DNA of 64,000 nucleotides, from assembly GCA_021769555.1 (NCBI GenBank), contig JAETSR010000002.1, positions 62,001-126,000 of the forward strand, written 5' to 3'. Below the pieces are notes generated by a model. The model saw only the letters and a program-made list of their open reading frames with translations, was not told the origin of the DNA and did no database searches. Of the stretch, positions 49,996 through 59,724 are shown piece after piece; positions within the stretch are counted from its first letter, which is position 1, and every line of letters begins with the position of its first letter. The DNA is from Clostridiaceae bacterium. Lineage in GTDB: Bacteria > Bacillota > Clostridia > Oscillospirales > Acutalibacteraceae. A program made the position numbers and the translations under genes.

Positions 49996-51325
49996 GGGGC
50001 CTTTGGAGGCGGCGGTGCTGCCGGAACATTCGGATGGCATATTCGTCGTGGGCTTCTCCGGGGGGGCTGACTCCACGGCCCTTGCCCACTGGCTCATGGG
50101 GCAGGTTGAAAAGGAGCGGATACTGCTGGCCCATGTGAACCATATGCTCCGGGGCGAGGAGGCCGAGCGGGACCAGCGGGCGGCCGAGAGCTTCGCCGGG
50201 GAGCACGGGCTGAAGATACAGGTGCTCCGGGCCGATGTGGGCCGGCTTGCAAGGGAGCTGGGCTTGGGCACGGAGGAATGCGGGAGAAATATCAGGTACG
50301 ATTTCTTCCATGAGCTGGCCCGGGATGAAGGGGACCGCATACTCACAGCCCATAACGCCGACGACAACGCCGAGACCATACTTCTGAACCTCTGCCGGGG
50401 CGCGGCCCTGGACGGCCTCTGCGGCATTCCCCGGGAGCGGGGCAGGATATTCCGTCCGCTCCTGCATGTGAGCCGCGAGGAGATAGAGCTGTACTGCCGG
50501 GAGAACAACCTTTCATATGTGACGGACAGCTCGAACCTCTCAGACAGCTACGCCAGGAATAAGCTCCGGCACCAGGTGCTGCCGGTTTTGAAGGGGCTGA
50601 ACCCCCGCTTTGTGCACGCGGCGGGCCAGGCGGCAAAGCTCCTCTCTGGGGACCGGGACTGTCTTAACAGGCAGGCGGAAGCCCTTTTGGAGCGGGCAGG
50701 GAATATCTGGGGGCTTGAGGCCAAGGTGCTGCTGGGCGAGGACAGGAGCCTTCGGGGCCGGGCGGTGAAGCTCTTTCTTGAGCGCTCCGGCGGGGCGTCT
50801 TTGGAGCAGAAGCATATTGAAAAGGCCCTCGATATCCTGGAGCGCGGGGGCGGGGCCGACCTGCCGGGCGTGGGGATAAGCTGCGCCCAGGGGGTGTTCT
50901 GGGCCGGACATGCGGCTGAGTGCTCCCCCTTTGAGACGGCCGCAAGGCTTGGGAAAAACCCTCTGCCCGGGGGGAAAATCCTGGTTTTGCGGGAGGAAAT
51001 CCCGGCAAAATCAGAAAAACCGGAAAAAATTCAAAATTTGTTATTCAAAAATGCCCTGGACTATGATATAATGACAGGACCGGTGCTCATACGGAGCCGA
51101 AGGCCCGGGGACAGGTTCGCCCCCGCCGGACGGGGAGTGAGCAAGCCCATAAAGCAGATATTCCAGGAGCTGAGGGTGCCGGGGCCTATAAGGGACGGCG
51201 TGCCCCTTCTGGTATGCGGCGGGGAGACTGCCTGGTGCCCGGGGGCGGGGGCCTCCGAGCGGTTCCGGGCGACAAAGAGGACAAAGAGGGTTTTATTTGT
51301 GGAAATTGAGGATGGGAAGGGGTAA
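49988..51325 (+). CDS. tilS: tRNA(Ile)-lysidine synthase
   Basis: TilS modifies C34 of tRNA-Ile(CAU) to lysidine so that it reads AUA. The PP-loop motif SGGADS is at 24-29. The protein of 445 residues has the N-type ATPase domain, a bundle domain and a C-terminal domain ending with SRRPGDRFAPAGR and KQIFQELRVP. A short stretch before that (ILVLREEIPAKSEKPEKIQ) is AT-richer and looks variable. It starts inside dnaB. The order tilS-hpt-ftsH is conserved in Firmicutes. Confidence 0.95.
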   Translation: MSRGPLEAAVLPEHSDGIFVVGFSGGADSTALAHWLMGQVEKERILLAHVNHMLRGEEAERDQRAAESFAGEHGLKIQVLRADVGRLARELGLGTEECGRNIRYDFFHELARDEGDRILTAHNADDNAETILLNLCRGAALDGLCGIPRERGRIFRPLLHVSREEIELYCRENNLSYVTDSSNLSDSYARNKLRHQVLPVLKGLNPRFVHAAGQAAKLLSGDRDCLNRQAEALLERAGNIWGLEAKVLLGEDRSLRGRAVKLFLERSGGASLEQKHIEKALDILERGGGADLPGVGISCAQGVFWAGHAAECSPFETAARLGKNPLPGGKILVLREEIPAKSEKPEKIQNLLFKNALDYDIMTGPVLIRSRRPGDRFAPAGRGVSKPIKQIFQELRVPGPIRDGVPLLVCGGETAWCPGAGASERFRATKRTKRVLFVEIEDGKG

Positions 51326-51330
51326 AAGCA

Positions 51331-51885
51331 ATGGAAGAAAAGAGTATGCTTGACGATATCCAGCGGGAGCTGTTCACAAAGGAGGAGCTGGCGGCCATCG
51401 TCTCAAGGATGGGCCGGGAGATAAGCTGGGACTATAGGGGCAAAAACCTTTTGATGGTGAGCGTTCTAAAGGGCTCGGTGGTGTTCATGGCGGACCTGAT
51501 GAGGGCGGTTACGGAGCCGCTGTCCATAGACTTCATGGTGGTCTCAAGCTATGGCAAGGGAGTAAAGACCTCGGGGGTTGTGAAGATAGTGCTTGACCTC
51601 AATATACCCCTTGAGGAATATGACCTTTTGATAGTGGAGGATATCCTTGACAGCGGCAAGACCCTGAGCTATCTCAGGGAGGTGCTCGAGGCAAGGAACC
51701 CTAAGAGCATAAGGATATGCACACTGTTCGACAAGCCCGAGCGCCGGGAGGCGGACGTCACCCCGGACTATGTGGGCGCGAGGATACCCGACGCCTTCAT
51801 AGTGGGCTACGGGCTCGATTACGCGGGAAAATACCGCAACCTGCCGTTTGTGGGCGTTTTGAAGCCCGAGATATATACTTCTTGA
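51331..51885 (+). CDS. hpt: Hypoxanthine phosphoribosyltransferase
   Basis: A purine salvage enzyme that joins PRPP to hypoxanthine or guanine. The PRPP-binding motif LLIVEDILDSGKTL is at about 100-113 of 184 residues. KGSVVFMADLMRA and YVGARIPDAFIVGYGLDYAGKYRNLP are also family-typical. Its start is 5 nt after tilS, and it is expected to be co-transcribed with ftsH. Confidence 0.96.
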   Translation: MEEKSMLDDIQRELFTKEELAAIVSRMGREISWDYRGKNLLMVSVLKGSVVFMADLMRAVTEPLSIDFMVVSSYGKGVKTSGVVKIVLDLNIPLEEYDLLIVEDILDSGKTLSYLREVLEARNPKSIRICTLFDKPERREADVTPDYVGARIPDAFIVGYGLDYAGKYRNLPFVGVLKPEIYTS

Positions 51886-51937
51886 ATAAACGGCTGTTTG
51901 GCGGGATAAGTTATAGATGATTTAGGAGGGCAAATCT

Positions 51938-53896
51938 TTGGACGGCAACAATGGCAAAAAGCTTCGGAACCTGCTGCTGTATATCGGCATACCGGTGGTG
52001 GTGCTGTTTATCATCATCATACTTTTCAGCAACAGGGCGCCCCAGGGCAAGACCTACAAGTATTCTGACATACTGAACTTCTTCGAGACCGGGCGGGTGA
52101 CGGAGTACTCTTTGAACCTGGGCACCGGCGAGATGGTATTGAAGCTGGACGACGAGAACAGCACCGCCGTGGGCTTCGTTATGCCCAGCGTTGACCTGTT
52201 CTACAGGGACGCCGGGGAATATATCTCAAAATATAATGAGGAGCACCCGGACAATAAGATGGTCCAGGACGTGACAAGGCCTGCGGAAACCAGCTGGATA
52301 ATCAGCCTTCTGCCGACGCTGATACTCTTCGGCGGGCTCATCTTCTTCTGGATATTCATGATGCGCCATATCGGCGGCGGCGCCGGGGGCGACAAGCAGA
52401 TGAACTTCGGCAAGGCGAAGATAAAGCAGCTCACCGACGAGAAGCGCAAGACCACCTTCGCGGACGTGGCCGGGGCCGACGAGGAGAAGGAGGAGCTTCG
52501 GGAGATAGTGGAGTTTCTCCGCAATCCCGGGCGGTATAATTCCCTGGGGGCGAGGATACCCAAGGGCGTGCTTTTAGTGGGCCCTCCCGGCACGGGCAAG
52601 ACCCTCTTAGCAAGGGCTGTTGCAGGAGAGGCGGGGGTGCCGTTTTTCTCAATCTCAGGCTCAGACTTTGTGGAGATGTTCGTGGGCGTGGGCGCTTCCC
52701 GCGTGAGAGATTTGTTTGACAAGGCGAAGAAGAACCACCCCTGCATAATTTTTATTGATGAGATAGACGCCGTGGGCCGGCAGAGAGGCGCGGGCCTGGG
52801 CGGCGGTCATGACGAGCGTGAGCAGACTTTGAACCAGCTGTTGGTCGAAATGGACGGCTTTGGGGCCAACGAGGGCGTTATCATGATAGCGGCCACGAAC
52901 AGGCCTGATATACTTGACCCGGCGCTTATGCGGCCCGGGCGGTTTGACCGGCAGGTTACTGTTGGCTATCCGGACATCAAGGGCCGGGAGGAGATACTGC
53001 GGGTGCACGCAAAGGGCAAGCCGCTGGCTCCGGACGTGGAGCTGTCCACCATCGCGAAGTCCTCGGCTGGCTTCACTGGCGCGGACCTTGAGAACCTCTT
53101 GAATGAGGCGGCTCTGCTTGCGGCTAGGAAGAACCTCAAGGCCATCACTATGGTGGAGATTGAAGAGGCTACCATTAAAGTGGTAGTGGGCACGGAGAAG
53201 AAGAGCCGGGTCATGAGCGACAAGGAGAAGAAGCTGACGGCCTATCATGAGGCGGGGCACGCTATTACAAGCTTCTACTGCAAGACGCAGGACCCGGTGC
53301 ACCAGATATCTATTATACCCAGAGGCATGGCGGGGGGCTATACCATGCACCTGCCCACGGAGGATAGGTCCTATAAGTCCAGGAATGAAATGCGCGAAGA
53401 GCTGGTGGTGCTCCTTGGCGGGCGCGTGGCCGAGGCGCTGGTGCTGGACGATATCTCCACCGGGGCCAGCAATGATATTGAGCGGGCCACTAAGATTGCC
53501 AGGGCCATGGTGACGAAGTACGGCATGAGCGAGAAGCTGGGGCCAATCACCTATGGCACGGACGACTCCAACCCCTTCCTTGGGAAGGAGATGGGGCATA
53601 TCAGCAACTATTCCGAGCAGACGGCCTCTGAGATAGACGAGGAGATACAGGCCATTATGTCCACGGCCTATGAGCGTACCCGGGAGATATTGGAGGAGCA
53701 TATGGAAGAGCTGCACAGGCTCGCCGGGGTGCTCTACGAGCGGGAGAAGCTGGACGAGAGCGAGTTCCGGGAGGTCATGGGCGGCGAGCTGCTGCCGAAG
53801 CCCGAGACGCTGCCGGCGCTGGAAGCCGTGGGAACCGGGCCGAAGGCCGAGCTGCCGGCTGAGGCAGACGATACGCCGGAGGACAGCGAAACGTAG
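51938..53896 (+). CDS. ftsH: ATP-dependent zinc metalloprotease FtsH
   Basis: A membrane-bound AAA+ protease that degrades short-lived and misassembled membrane proteins. It has two transmembrane helices, around 14-34 ([19 protein letters not shown]) and around 124-145. The AAA core has GPPGTGKT and [12 protein letters not shown], and SRH is present as [17 protein letters not shown]. The M41 peptidase has HEAGH. The start is TTG at 51938, 7 nt after AGGAGGG. The 652 residues fit the family. The C-terminal tail is acidic and poorly conserved. A repeat copy follows immediately. Confidence 0.97.
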   Translation: MDGNNGKKLRNLLLYIGIPVVVLFIIIILFSNRAPQGKTYKYSDILNFFETGRVTEYSLNLGTGEMVLKLDDENSTAVGFVMPSVDLFYRDAGEYISKYNEEHPDNKMVQDVTRPAETSWIISLLPTLILFGGLIFFWIFMMRHIGGGAGGDKQMNFGKAKIKQLTDEKRKTTFADVAGADEEKEELREIVEFLRNPGRYNSLGARIPKGVLLVGPPGTGKTLLARAVAGEAGVPFFSISGSDFVEMFVGVGASRVRDLFDKAKKNHPCIIFIDEIDAVGRQRGAGLGGGHDEREQTLNQLLVEMDGFGANEGVIMIAATNRPDILDPALMRPGRFDRQVTVGYPDIKGREEILRVHAKGKPLAPDVELSTIAKSSAGFTGADLENLLNEAALLAARKNLKAITMVEIEEATIKVVVGTEKKSRVMSDKEKKLTAYHEAGHAITSFYCKTQDPVHQISIIPRGMAGGYTMHLPTEDRSYKSRNEMREELVVLLGGRVAEALVLDDISTGASNDIERATKIARAMVTKYGMSEKLGPITYGTDDSNPFLGKEMGHISNYSEQTASEIDEEIQAIMSTAYERTREILEEHMEELHRLAGVLYEREKLDESEFREVMGGELLPKPETLPALEAVGTGPKAELPAEADDTPEDSET

Positions 53897-53962
53897 AAGT
53901 TTCGTCCACCTTTTCAAAGGTGGCAGGGTTTGGGGCGGAGCCCCAAGGTCTTGCAGAGCGAA
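53895..53962 (+). repeat. Dispersed double-hairpin repeat, copy 8 (after ftsH)
   Basis: Starts at the ftsH stop: AAGTTTCGTC, CCACCTTTTCAAAGGTGG, CAGGGTTT, GGGGCGGAGCCCC, then AAGGTC and GAGCGAAGCGAA. It shares the GCGAAGCGA end with copies 4 and 7. Confidence 0.82.
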
Positions 53963-53975
53963 GCGAATGAGTAAA

Positions 53976-54009
53976 AAAGGACCTGCCGTGGCAACATGGC
54001 AGGGCCTTT
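53976..54009 (+). terminator. Terminator of the tilS-hpt-ftsH operon
   Basis: AAAGGACCTGCC pairs with GGCAGGGCCTTT with one mismatch, followed by CTTGTG. The U tract is weak. Confidence 0.6.
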
Positions 54010-54035
54010 CTTGTGAAAGAGGAGAGGTGCATTCC

Positions 54036-56018
54036 ATGCCAAAAAAACCTGCATACGACAACGAAAGCATCCAAAGCCTAAAAGGAGCCGACCGCGTCAG
54101 GCTCCGTCCCGCAGTCATCTTCGGCTCAGACGGCATAGACGGCTGCCAGCACTCGGTATTTGAAATCCTGTCAAACTCCATCGACGAGGCAAGGCAGGGC
54201 TACGGGAGCGAGATAATCGTCACCAGATACCTTGACAAGTCCGTGCGAGTGGAAGACCACGGCCGGGGGTGCCCGGTGGACTATAACCGCAAGGAGGAGC
54301 GGTACAACTGGGAGCTGGTGTTCTGTGAGCTGTACGCCGGAGGCAAGTACAATAACGACTCGGGGGAAAACTACGAGTACTCCCTGGGGCTAAACGGCCT
54401 TGGCCTCTGCTCCACACAGTACGCGTCGGAGTACATGGACGTGGAGGTGCGCCGGGACGGATATAAATACACCCTGCACTTTGAGCACGGGGAGAACGTG
54501 GGCGGGCTCAATAAGGAGCCGTACAAGAAGAAAGACACCGGGTCTGTGTTTCACTGGAAGCCGGATTTGCAGGTGTTCACGGACATAGACATCAGCGCCG
54601 AGTACTATATGGACGTCTTAAAGCGCCAGGCGGTGGTAAACGCCGGGGTGACCTTCCACTTCTATAACGAGACTGAGCCAGGGAAGTTCCAGCAGACAGA
54701 TTTCTGCTATGAGAACGGCATACTGGACCACGCGAGGGAGCTTGCGGGGGAGGATTCTCTAACCACCGTACAGCTCTGGCAGAGCGAGAAGCGGGTGCGG
54801 GACAGGGCTGACATGGCCGAGTACAACTGCCGGATAAACGTGGCGGCGGCGTTCTCCAACCGGGTGCACGTGGCCGAGTACTACCATAATTCCAGCTGGC
54901 TCGAGCACGGCGGCGCGCCCGATAAGGCTGTTCGGAGCGCGTTCGTGGGGCAGATAGACGCGTATTTGAAACAGAACGGCAGGTATACAAAGGGCGAGGG
55001 GAAGATAACCTTCCAGGACGTTGAGGACTGTCTGGTGATAGTGATTTCCTCCTTCTCCACCCAGACCTCCTATGAGAACCAGACAAAGAAGGCCATCACA
55101 AATAAGGGCATACAGGAGGCCATGACCGAAATGCTCCGGCACAGCCTTGAGGTCTACTTCATCGAGAACCCCATGGACGCGGACAAGATAGCCGGCCAGG
55201 TGCTCATTAACAAGCGCAGCCGGGAGGACGCGGAGAAGACGAGGCTGAACCTCAAGACCAAGCTCACCGGGAAGATGGACATGGCCAATAGGGTGCAGAA
55301 GTTTGTGGACTGCCGGAGTAAGGACGTGAACGAGCGGGAGCTCTTTATCGTGGAGGGCGACTCGGCTCTGGGCTCGGTGAAGCAGGCGCGGGACGCGAGC
55401 TTTCAGGCGGTGATGCCCATCAGGGGCAAGATACTGAACTGCCTAAAAGCTGACTATGACAGGATTTTCAAGAGCGAGATTATCACCGACCTTATCAGGG
55501 TGCTGGGCTGCGGGGTGCAGGTGAAGACCAAGGCCAACAAGAACCTGGGGGTCTTCGACATCAATAACCTCAGGTGGAGCAAGGTCATCTTCTGTACCGA
55601 CGCGGACGTGGACGGCTTTCAGATAAGGGTGCTGCTGCTGACCATGGTATACAGGCTGGCCCCGGCGCTCATCGAGGAGGGCAAGGTGTATATCGCCGAG
55701 AGCCCGCTATATGAGATTACATCAAAGGACGAGACGTACTTTGCCTATAACGAGCAGGAGAAAGCGGAGTTTTTGAAGAAGCTCGAGGGGAAGAAGTATA
55801 CCATACAGCGGTCGAAGGGACTTGGCGAGAACGAGCCTGAGATGATGAGCCTGACGACCATGGACCCGAAGACCCGGCGGCTCATTAAGGTGAACCCCGG
55901 TGACGCTGAGGACGCGGCGAGGATGTTTGAAATAATGCAGGGGAACGATTTGGACGGCCGCAAGGAGTATATTGCGGAGCACGGGAACGAGTATACTGAG
56001 GAACTGGATGTGAGCTGA
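54036..56018 (+). CDS. Type IIA topoisomerase subunit B (GyrB/ParE-like, divergent)
   Basis: A 660-residue ATPase subunit of a second type IIA topoisomerase. The GHKL domain has EILSNSIDEAR and DHGRGCPVD. The ATP-lid motif is GLNGLGLCS instead of the usual GLHGVG. The QTK loop is present (NQTKKA). Toprim reads EGDSALGSV (usual EGDSAGGSA) and DADVDGFQI (usual DADVDGAHI), so the catalytic acids remain. The ATG at 54036 has GAGGAGAGG upstream, and an upstream frame of 122 codons is only repeat and ftsH shadow. Its A subunit lies 3.7 kb downstream. It is not clear whether it acts as gyrase or topoisomerase IV. Confidence 0.88.
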   Translation: MPKKPAYDNESIQSLKGADRVRLRPAVIFGSDGIDGCQHSVFEILSNSIDEARQGYGSEIIVTRYLDKSVRVEDHGRGCPVDYNRKEERYNWELVFCELYAGGKYNNDSGENYEYSLGLNGLGLCSTQYASEYMDVEVRRDGYKYTLHFEHGENVGGLNKEPYKKKDTGSVFHWKPDLQVFTDIDISAEYYMDVLKRQAVVNAGVTFHFYNETEPGKFQQTDFCYENGILDHARELAGEDSLTTVQLWQSEKRVRDRADMAEYNCRINVAAAFSNRVHVAEYYHNSSWLEHGGAPDKAVRSAFVGQIDAYLKQNGRYTKGEGKITFQDVEDCLVIVISSFSTQTSYENQTKKAITNKGIQEAMTEMLRHSLEVYFIENPMDADKIAGQVLINKRSREDAEKTRLNLKTKLTGKMDMANRVQKFVDCRSKDVNERELFIVEGDSALGSVKQARDASFQAVMPIRGKILNCLKADYDRIFKSEIITDLIRVLGCGVQVKTKANKNLGVFDINNLRWSKVIFCTDADVDGFQIRVLLLTMVYRLAPALIEEGKVYIAESPLYEITSKDETYFAYNEQEKAEFLKKLEGKKYTIQRSKGLGENEPEMMSLTTMDPKTRRLIKVNPGDAEDAARMFEIMQGNDLDGRKEYIAEHGNEYTEELDVS

Positions 56019-56638
56019 TGGACAAAAACGAGAAGTGGCTCCAGTGGGCCGTGGAGCTTCAGAGCATAGCTCAGGCGGGGCTCTACTATGGGAAGGACAA
56101 ATTTGACCTTGAGAGATATGAGCGCATAAGGGAAATCGCCGCCGAGATGATAAGCTATAAGACGGAGATACCCAAGGATAAGGTGCGGGACCTCTTCTGC
56201 AATGAGATAGGCTACCAGACCCCAAAGCTGGACACCCGGGCGGCGGTCTTCAAGGGGGACAGGATTCTTCTTGTCAGGGAGAACAGCGGGCGCTGGTCCC
56301 TGCCCGGGGGATGGGTGGACGCGGGGCTCTCCGTCAAGGAGAACGCCGAGAAGGAGGTCTTGGAGGAGGCGGGGCTTACAGTCACCGCCCAGAGGATTAT
56401 CGCCGTGCAGGACAGGGAGAAGCACAATAAGCCTGTGTACGCCTACAAGGTTTGCAAGGTGTTCGTGCTGTGCGCATACGTGAGCGGGGAGTTTGCCCCC
56501 AATATCGAGACCACCGGGAGCGGATATTTCGCCATAGACCAGCTCCCGGAGCTTGATGGGGCGAAGAACACCGAAGAGCAGGTGCGAATGTGCTTTGCCG
56601 CCCGGGACGCGGAGCGCTGGGAGACGGTGTTTGACTGA
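56018..56638 (+). CDS. NUDIX hydrolase with N-terminal extension
   Basis: A 206-residue protein with an N-terminal helical domain (residues 1-65, LQSIAQAGLYYGKDKFDLERYE) of the Nudix_N type. A NUDIX core follows with box GGWVDAGLSVKENAEKEVLEEAGL. The Arg of the REUXEE motif is Lys here. ADP-ribose or sugar-nucleotide pyrophosphatase activity is usual for this type. Its ATG overlaps the topoisomerase B stop (TGATG), so the two are translationally coupled. Confidence 0.88.
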   Translation: MDKNEKWLQWAVELQSIAQAGLYYGKDKFDLERYERIREIAAEMISYKTEIPKDKVRDLFCNEIGYQTPKLDTRAAVFKGDRILLVRENSGRWSLPGGWVDAGLSVKENAEKEVLEEAGLTVTAQRIIAVQDREKHNKPVYAYKVCKVFVLCAYVSGEFAPNIETTGSGYFAIDQLPELDGAKNTEEQVRMCFAARDAERWETVFD

Positions 56639-56648
56639 GGGGGATATT

Positions 56649-57221
56649 ATGAGCGATACTATGACATTCGAGTCAAGGCAGGCATTCCGTCAGTGGCTCA
56701 GCGAAAACTGCCGTACCCATGAGGGCGTATGGCTCCTTTTCGGCAAGGCGGGCGGGCCCAAGACCCTGAAAGCCGGTGAGGCTTTGGAGGAGGCGCTTTG
56801 CTTTGGCTGGATTGACGGTCAGATGAAGAAGCTGGACGAGACCTCATATGTGAAGTATTTTGCGGAGCGCCGGGAGGACAGCAGGTGGTCTGAGAAGAAT
56901 AAGAAGCTCACGGAGGCCCTTGAGGAGCGTGGGCTCATGACGGATTTTGGCAGGGAGAAGATTGAGCTCGCGAAGAAAAGCGGCCGCTGGGACGCGCCGG
57001 ACTTGATGAAGCTCACAGAGGAGCACGCCGGAGAGGTGGCCGCGCTCCTTAAGGGGCACGAGCCCGCCTACAGCAACTTCCTAGCCATGCCGCCCTCGGC
57101 GCAAAAGACCTACGCCCGGGCATATTTTGACGCAAAGACCGAAGCCGGGCGGGAGAAGCGGCTTTTATGGCTGATAGACCGGCTCAATAAAAACCTGCGG
57201 CCCATGGAGAAAGAGAAATGA
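56649..57221 (+). CDS. YdeI/OmpD-associated family protein
   Basis: A 190-residue protein of the YdeI family. Typical pieces are FRQWLSENCRTHEGVWLLF, EALCFGWIDGQMKKLDE, and the C-terminal FLAMPPSAQKTYARAYFDAKTEAGREKRL. These proteins are found widely in soil and gut bacteria and have no defined activity. The ATG at 56649 follows GAGGGGG. The upstream frame is a shadow of the NUDIX gene. It overlaps the next gene start by 4 bp. Confidence 0.88.
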   Translation: MSDTMTFESRQAFRQWLSENCRTHEGVWLLFGKAGGPKTLKAGEALEEALCFGWIDGQMKKLDETSYVKYFAERREDSRWSEKNKKLTEALEERGLMTDFGREKIELAKKSGRWDAPDLMKLTEEHAGEVAALLKGHEPAYSNFLAMPPSAQKTYARAYFDAKTEAGREKRLLWLIDRLNKNLRPMEKEK

Positions 57222-57702
57222 TTAGAGAAGTTACTGCCTGTGACATAGCGGAGTGCGTGTCGGTGATACGCCGGAGCTTTCAGACCGTAGCGGACGACTT
57301 CGGCTTTACCGAGGAAAACGCCCCGCGCTTCACCGCCTTTGCCGCCACCGAAGAGCGCCTGACGCACCAGCTGTGGGCGACCCCAAGCGCCATATGTACG
57401 CCTACACCGAGGGCGGGAGCATAGCCGGGTATTTTTCACTATTGCTACTTGAGGGCGGCGGGTGCGAGCTCAATAACCTTTGTGTGCTCCCGGAGCAAAG
57501 GCATAGGGGCGTGGGCTCAAAGCTTCTTGGGTGCGCCTTTGAGACCGCCCGGGGGCTGGGGTGCTCCAAGATGGAGATTGGCATTGTGGAGGAGAACGCA
57601 GTGCTCAGAAGGTGGTATGAGGGGTTCGGTTTTGTGCATACCGGGGTGAAAAAGTTTGAGTTTTTTCCGTTTACCTGCGGGTATATGGAGAGGGAGCTTT
57701 AA
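57218..57702 (+). pseudogene. GNAT acetyltransferase, frameshifted
   Basis: Two overlapping frames make one GNAT. The first (57218 onward) reads MIREVTACDIAECVSVIRRS and continues to TEERLTHQLW. The second frame continues with DPKRHMYAYTEGGSIAGYFS, the motif VLPEQRHRGVGSKLL, and ends at 57702. One missing G in the GGG run near 57377-57380 would join them as QLWGDPKR. This may be a true pseudogene or a sequencing error in a homopolymer. Apart from that the domain is complete. The start overlaps the YdeI stop (ATGA). Confidence 0.85.
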
Positions 57703-57719
57703 GATACGGGGTGAGAGAG

Positions 57720-58037
57720 ATGGCCGATTTGACAAAGCACGGGGCGAAGCGGGTGAAGGAGCGGCTCAATATACCCAAGAAGGCGGCGGGGAAGAACGCC
57801 GAGCTCGCCTTTGAGAAGGGTCTTAGGCACTCCGAGTGCAAGGGGGATTTGAAGCGCTACATAGCCAGGCTCTACTTCCAGCACGGCGCGGGGAGCGACT
57901 ACAGGGTCTATAACCACTATGTGTACTGCTTCACCTTTAAGGAGCACAAGCTGAAAACGGCCATGGCCCTGCCCCAGGGGTTGCATAAGCTCGCGGACAA
58001 GCTCCAGGCCAAGAAAGAAAAAGGGGAGGATACGTGA
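57720..58037 (+). CDS. Hypothetical protein, 105 aa, basic
   Basis: A soluble basic protein: [30 protein letters not shown] at the N-terminus (split here), then [26 protein letters not shown] recall similar proteins around mobile regions in Clostridia, but no function is known to me. The fold could be RelE-like, with a toxin-type beta-sheet, but no antitoxin is next to it. The ATG at 57720 is preferred over the upstream GTG. Confidence 0.6.
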   Translation: MADLTKHGAKRVKERLNIPKKAAGKNAELAFEKGLRHSECKGDLKRYIARLYFQHGAGSDYRVYNHYVYCFTFKEHKLKTAMALPQGLHKLADKLQAKKEKGEDT

Positions 58038-58047
58038 GGTGAAAACC

Positions 58048-58404
58048 ATGGACAACAGCAAAGTCTACAAAATGAAGCTCTCAAAGGTCTACCCCCTGCT
58101 GGTACAGAAAGCCCAGCGTAAGGGGCGCACCCAGGGGGAGGTGGACGAGGTCATATTTTGGCTCACGGGCTATGATAAGGCGGGGCTCGAGGCCCAGCTC
58201 CTGCGGGACGTGGACTACGGCACGTTCTTCGCCGAGGCCCCCCGCATGAACCCCAATGCAGGGCTCGTAAGGGGCGTGGTGTGCGGCGTGCGGGTGGAGG
58301 AGATAGAAGACCCGCTGATGCGGGACATCCGGCGGCTGGACAAGCTCGTGGACGAGCTCGCGAGGGGGAAGTCCATGGAGAAGATACTGAGAAGGGAGGG
58401 CTGA
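58048..58404 (+). CDS. DUF2200 family protein
   Basis: A 118-residue protein of the DUF2200 family, with [30 protein letters not shown] near the start and [25 protein letters not shown] in the middle. The end is [21 protein letters not shown]. It is a cytoplasmic protein of unknown role. GAGG stands 8 nt before the ATG. It precedes the APH-like gene by 3 nt. Confidence 0.9.
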   Translation: MDNSKVYKMKLSKVYPLLVQKAQRKGRTQGEVDEVIFWLTGYDKAGLEAQLLRDVDYGTFFAEAPRMNPNAGLVRGVVCGVRVEEIEDPLMRDIRRLDKLVDELARGKSMEKILRREG

Positions 58405-58407
58405 GAT

Positions 58408-59331
58408 ATGAGGGAGATGCTTTCGCAAAAGGCAAAGGAGGTCTTCGGGAGCGGGTACAAGGTCACGACCGTGGAGCGCCTGCTGGGCGGGGCGCAGAAG
58501 CATGTTTGGCTCGCGGAGTGCGCTGACGGCTTCAAGTTCGCGGCCTACCAGTGGGACAGAGCCAACTCCTATTTTGGCGAGGACTTCAGCGGCCCATTCT
58601 GCTCCAACAGCGCGGAGCTTTTTGAGCTCAACAACAGGCTCATGGCCGAAAACGGCGTGCTCACCCCGAAGCTCTACCATATGGACGAGAGCCATAGCCT
58701 TGGAGACTATGAGCTGGCCCTTGTGGAGTACATCGACGGCCCGGACATGGACCATATCATGGAGCGTGAGCCCGGCCGCCTGCGGGGGGCGCTTGAGTCC
58801 CTTCATGAGAGCATAGAGCGCCTGCACAGCCTGAAAAGCCCCAGGATGGGTCAGCTGGGGCGGCTTATGGGGGAGGACTCCGACCCGGTGGAGCTGGAGC
58901 TTGAGGATATGGGCGGGAACGCCATTTGGCTGCAGGAGAACGACCCGGAGTGCGCCCACCTCTACTCAAAGGCCCTTGAGCGGGCGAAGAGCATTGCAAG
59001 CGGGCTCGAACGGCGCGGAGAGTACACCTTTATCCACCGGGAGCTGGGCCCGAACCATGTGATAGTGGACAGGGAGAACCGGGCCTATCTCATTGATATC
59101 GAGGGGGCCGGGTACGGCGACGTGGAGGAAGAGGACAGCTTTTTGAAGTTCAGGTTCGATGGCCTCGTTACCGGTCTCAGCGAGGACAGGGAGCGCATGG
59201 GCTTTTACCACATAGGCCACTGCCTTGGTAACCTTCGGGGCGCGGTGGAGCTGAAGATGAAAGGGTACTACGACATGGACGACGTGAACGGGATGATACG
59301 CTTCTTCCATTCACAGCTTGAGGAAATCTAA
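58408..59331 (+). CDS. APH/choline kinase-like phosphotransferase
   Basis: A 307-residue kinase-like protein of the aminoglycoside phosphotransferase superfamily. The catalytic loop reads HRELGPNHVIVD, where HGDxHxxN is usual, so the catalytic Asp is replaced by Glu. The metal motif LIDIEGAGYGD keeps its Asp. The N-lobe lysine is not obvious. It could be a weak or inactive kinase or act on an unusual substrate. It is preceded by DUF2200 and overlapped slightly by the next frame's upstream part. Confidence 0.75.
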   Translation: MREMLSQKAKEVFGSGYKVTTVERLLGGAQKHVWLAECADGFKFAAYQWDRANSYFGEDFSGPFCSNSAELFELNNRLMAENGVLTPKLYHMDESHSLGDYELALVEYIDGPDMDHIMEREPGRLRGALESLHESIERLHSLKSPRMGQLGRLMGEDSDPVELELEDMGGNAIWLQENDPECAHLYSKALERAKSIASGLERRGEYTFIHRELGPNHVIVDRENRAYLIDIEGAGYGDVEEEDSFLKFRFDGLVTGLSEDRERMGFYHIGHCLGNLRGAVELKMKGYYDMDDVNGMIRFFHSQLEEI

Positions 59332-59347
59332 ATTACGGAGGCAGAGC

Positions 59348-59710
59348 ATGAAACTATTTGTCACCCGCCACGGCGAAACTGAATGGAACGTCCAAAGCAA
59401 GGTCTGCGGCAGGACGGACGTTGACCTGACAGACAAGGGCCGCGCTCAGGCCCGGGCCCTAGGCGAAAAGCTTGGGGACTATAAGATAGACCTGATTATC
59501 TCCTCGCCCATGAGACGGGCTCTTGAGACCAGCCGCATAATAGGGTCCGGCAGGGACATACCAATAGAGACAGACCCCCGGCTCATTGAGCAGGACTACG
59601 GCATATACGAGGGCGTGGACCGGAGAGACGAGGGGTTCCTCGGCAACAAGCGGAACTTTGCCTTCCGCTATTCGCTGGGGAACTGCGGGCTGGAAGAATA
59701 CGAGTTATAA
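59348..59710 (+). CDS. Histidine phosphatase, C-terminally truncated
   Basis: A phosphoglycerate mutase-like histidine phosphatase. The catalytic RHG is at residues 7-9 (FVTRHGETEWN), and SSPMRRALETSRI provides the next Arg. The protein is only 120 residues, while the family is about 200. It lacks the second catalytic His that should lie near residue 150. The last residues (FAFRYSLGNCGLEEYEL) no longer match the family. It ends 14 nt before the topoisomerase A start, as if the 3' part was lost. It is probably inactive. Confidence 0.78.
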   Translation: MKLFVTRHGETEWNVQSKVCGRTDVDLTDKGRAQARALGEKLGDYKIDLIISSPMRRALETSRIIGSGRDIPIETDPRLIEQDYGIYEGVDRRDEGFLGNKRNFAFRYSLGNCGLEEYEL

Positions 59711-59724
59711 TGTAGGTGATAAAC

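Noticed and set aside
53670..54035. Upstream extension of topoisomerase subunit B
   Set aside because: The 122 codons are a shifted frame of ftsH and then the repeat. GAGGAGAGG before 54036 fixes the start.
52661..54181. 506-codon minus-strand frame over ftsH
   Set aside because: Runs through ftsH, the repeat and the topoisomerase gene; no recognisable product.
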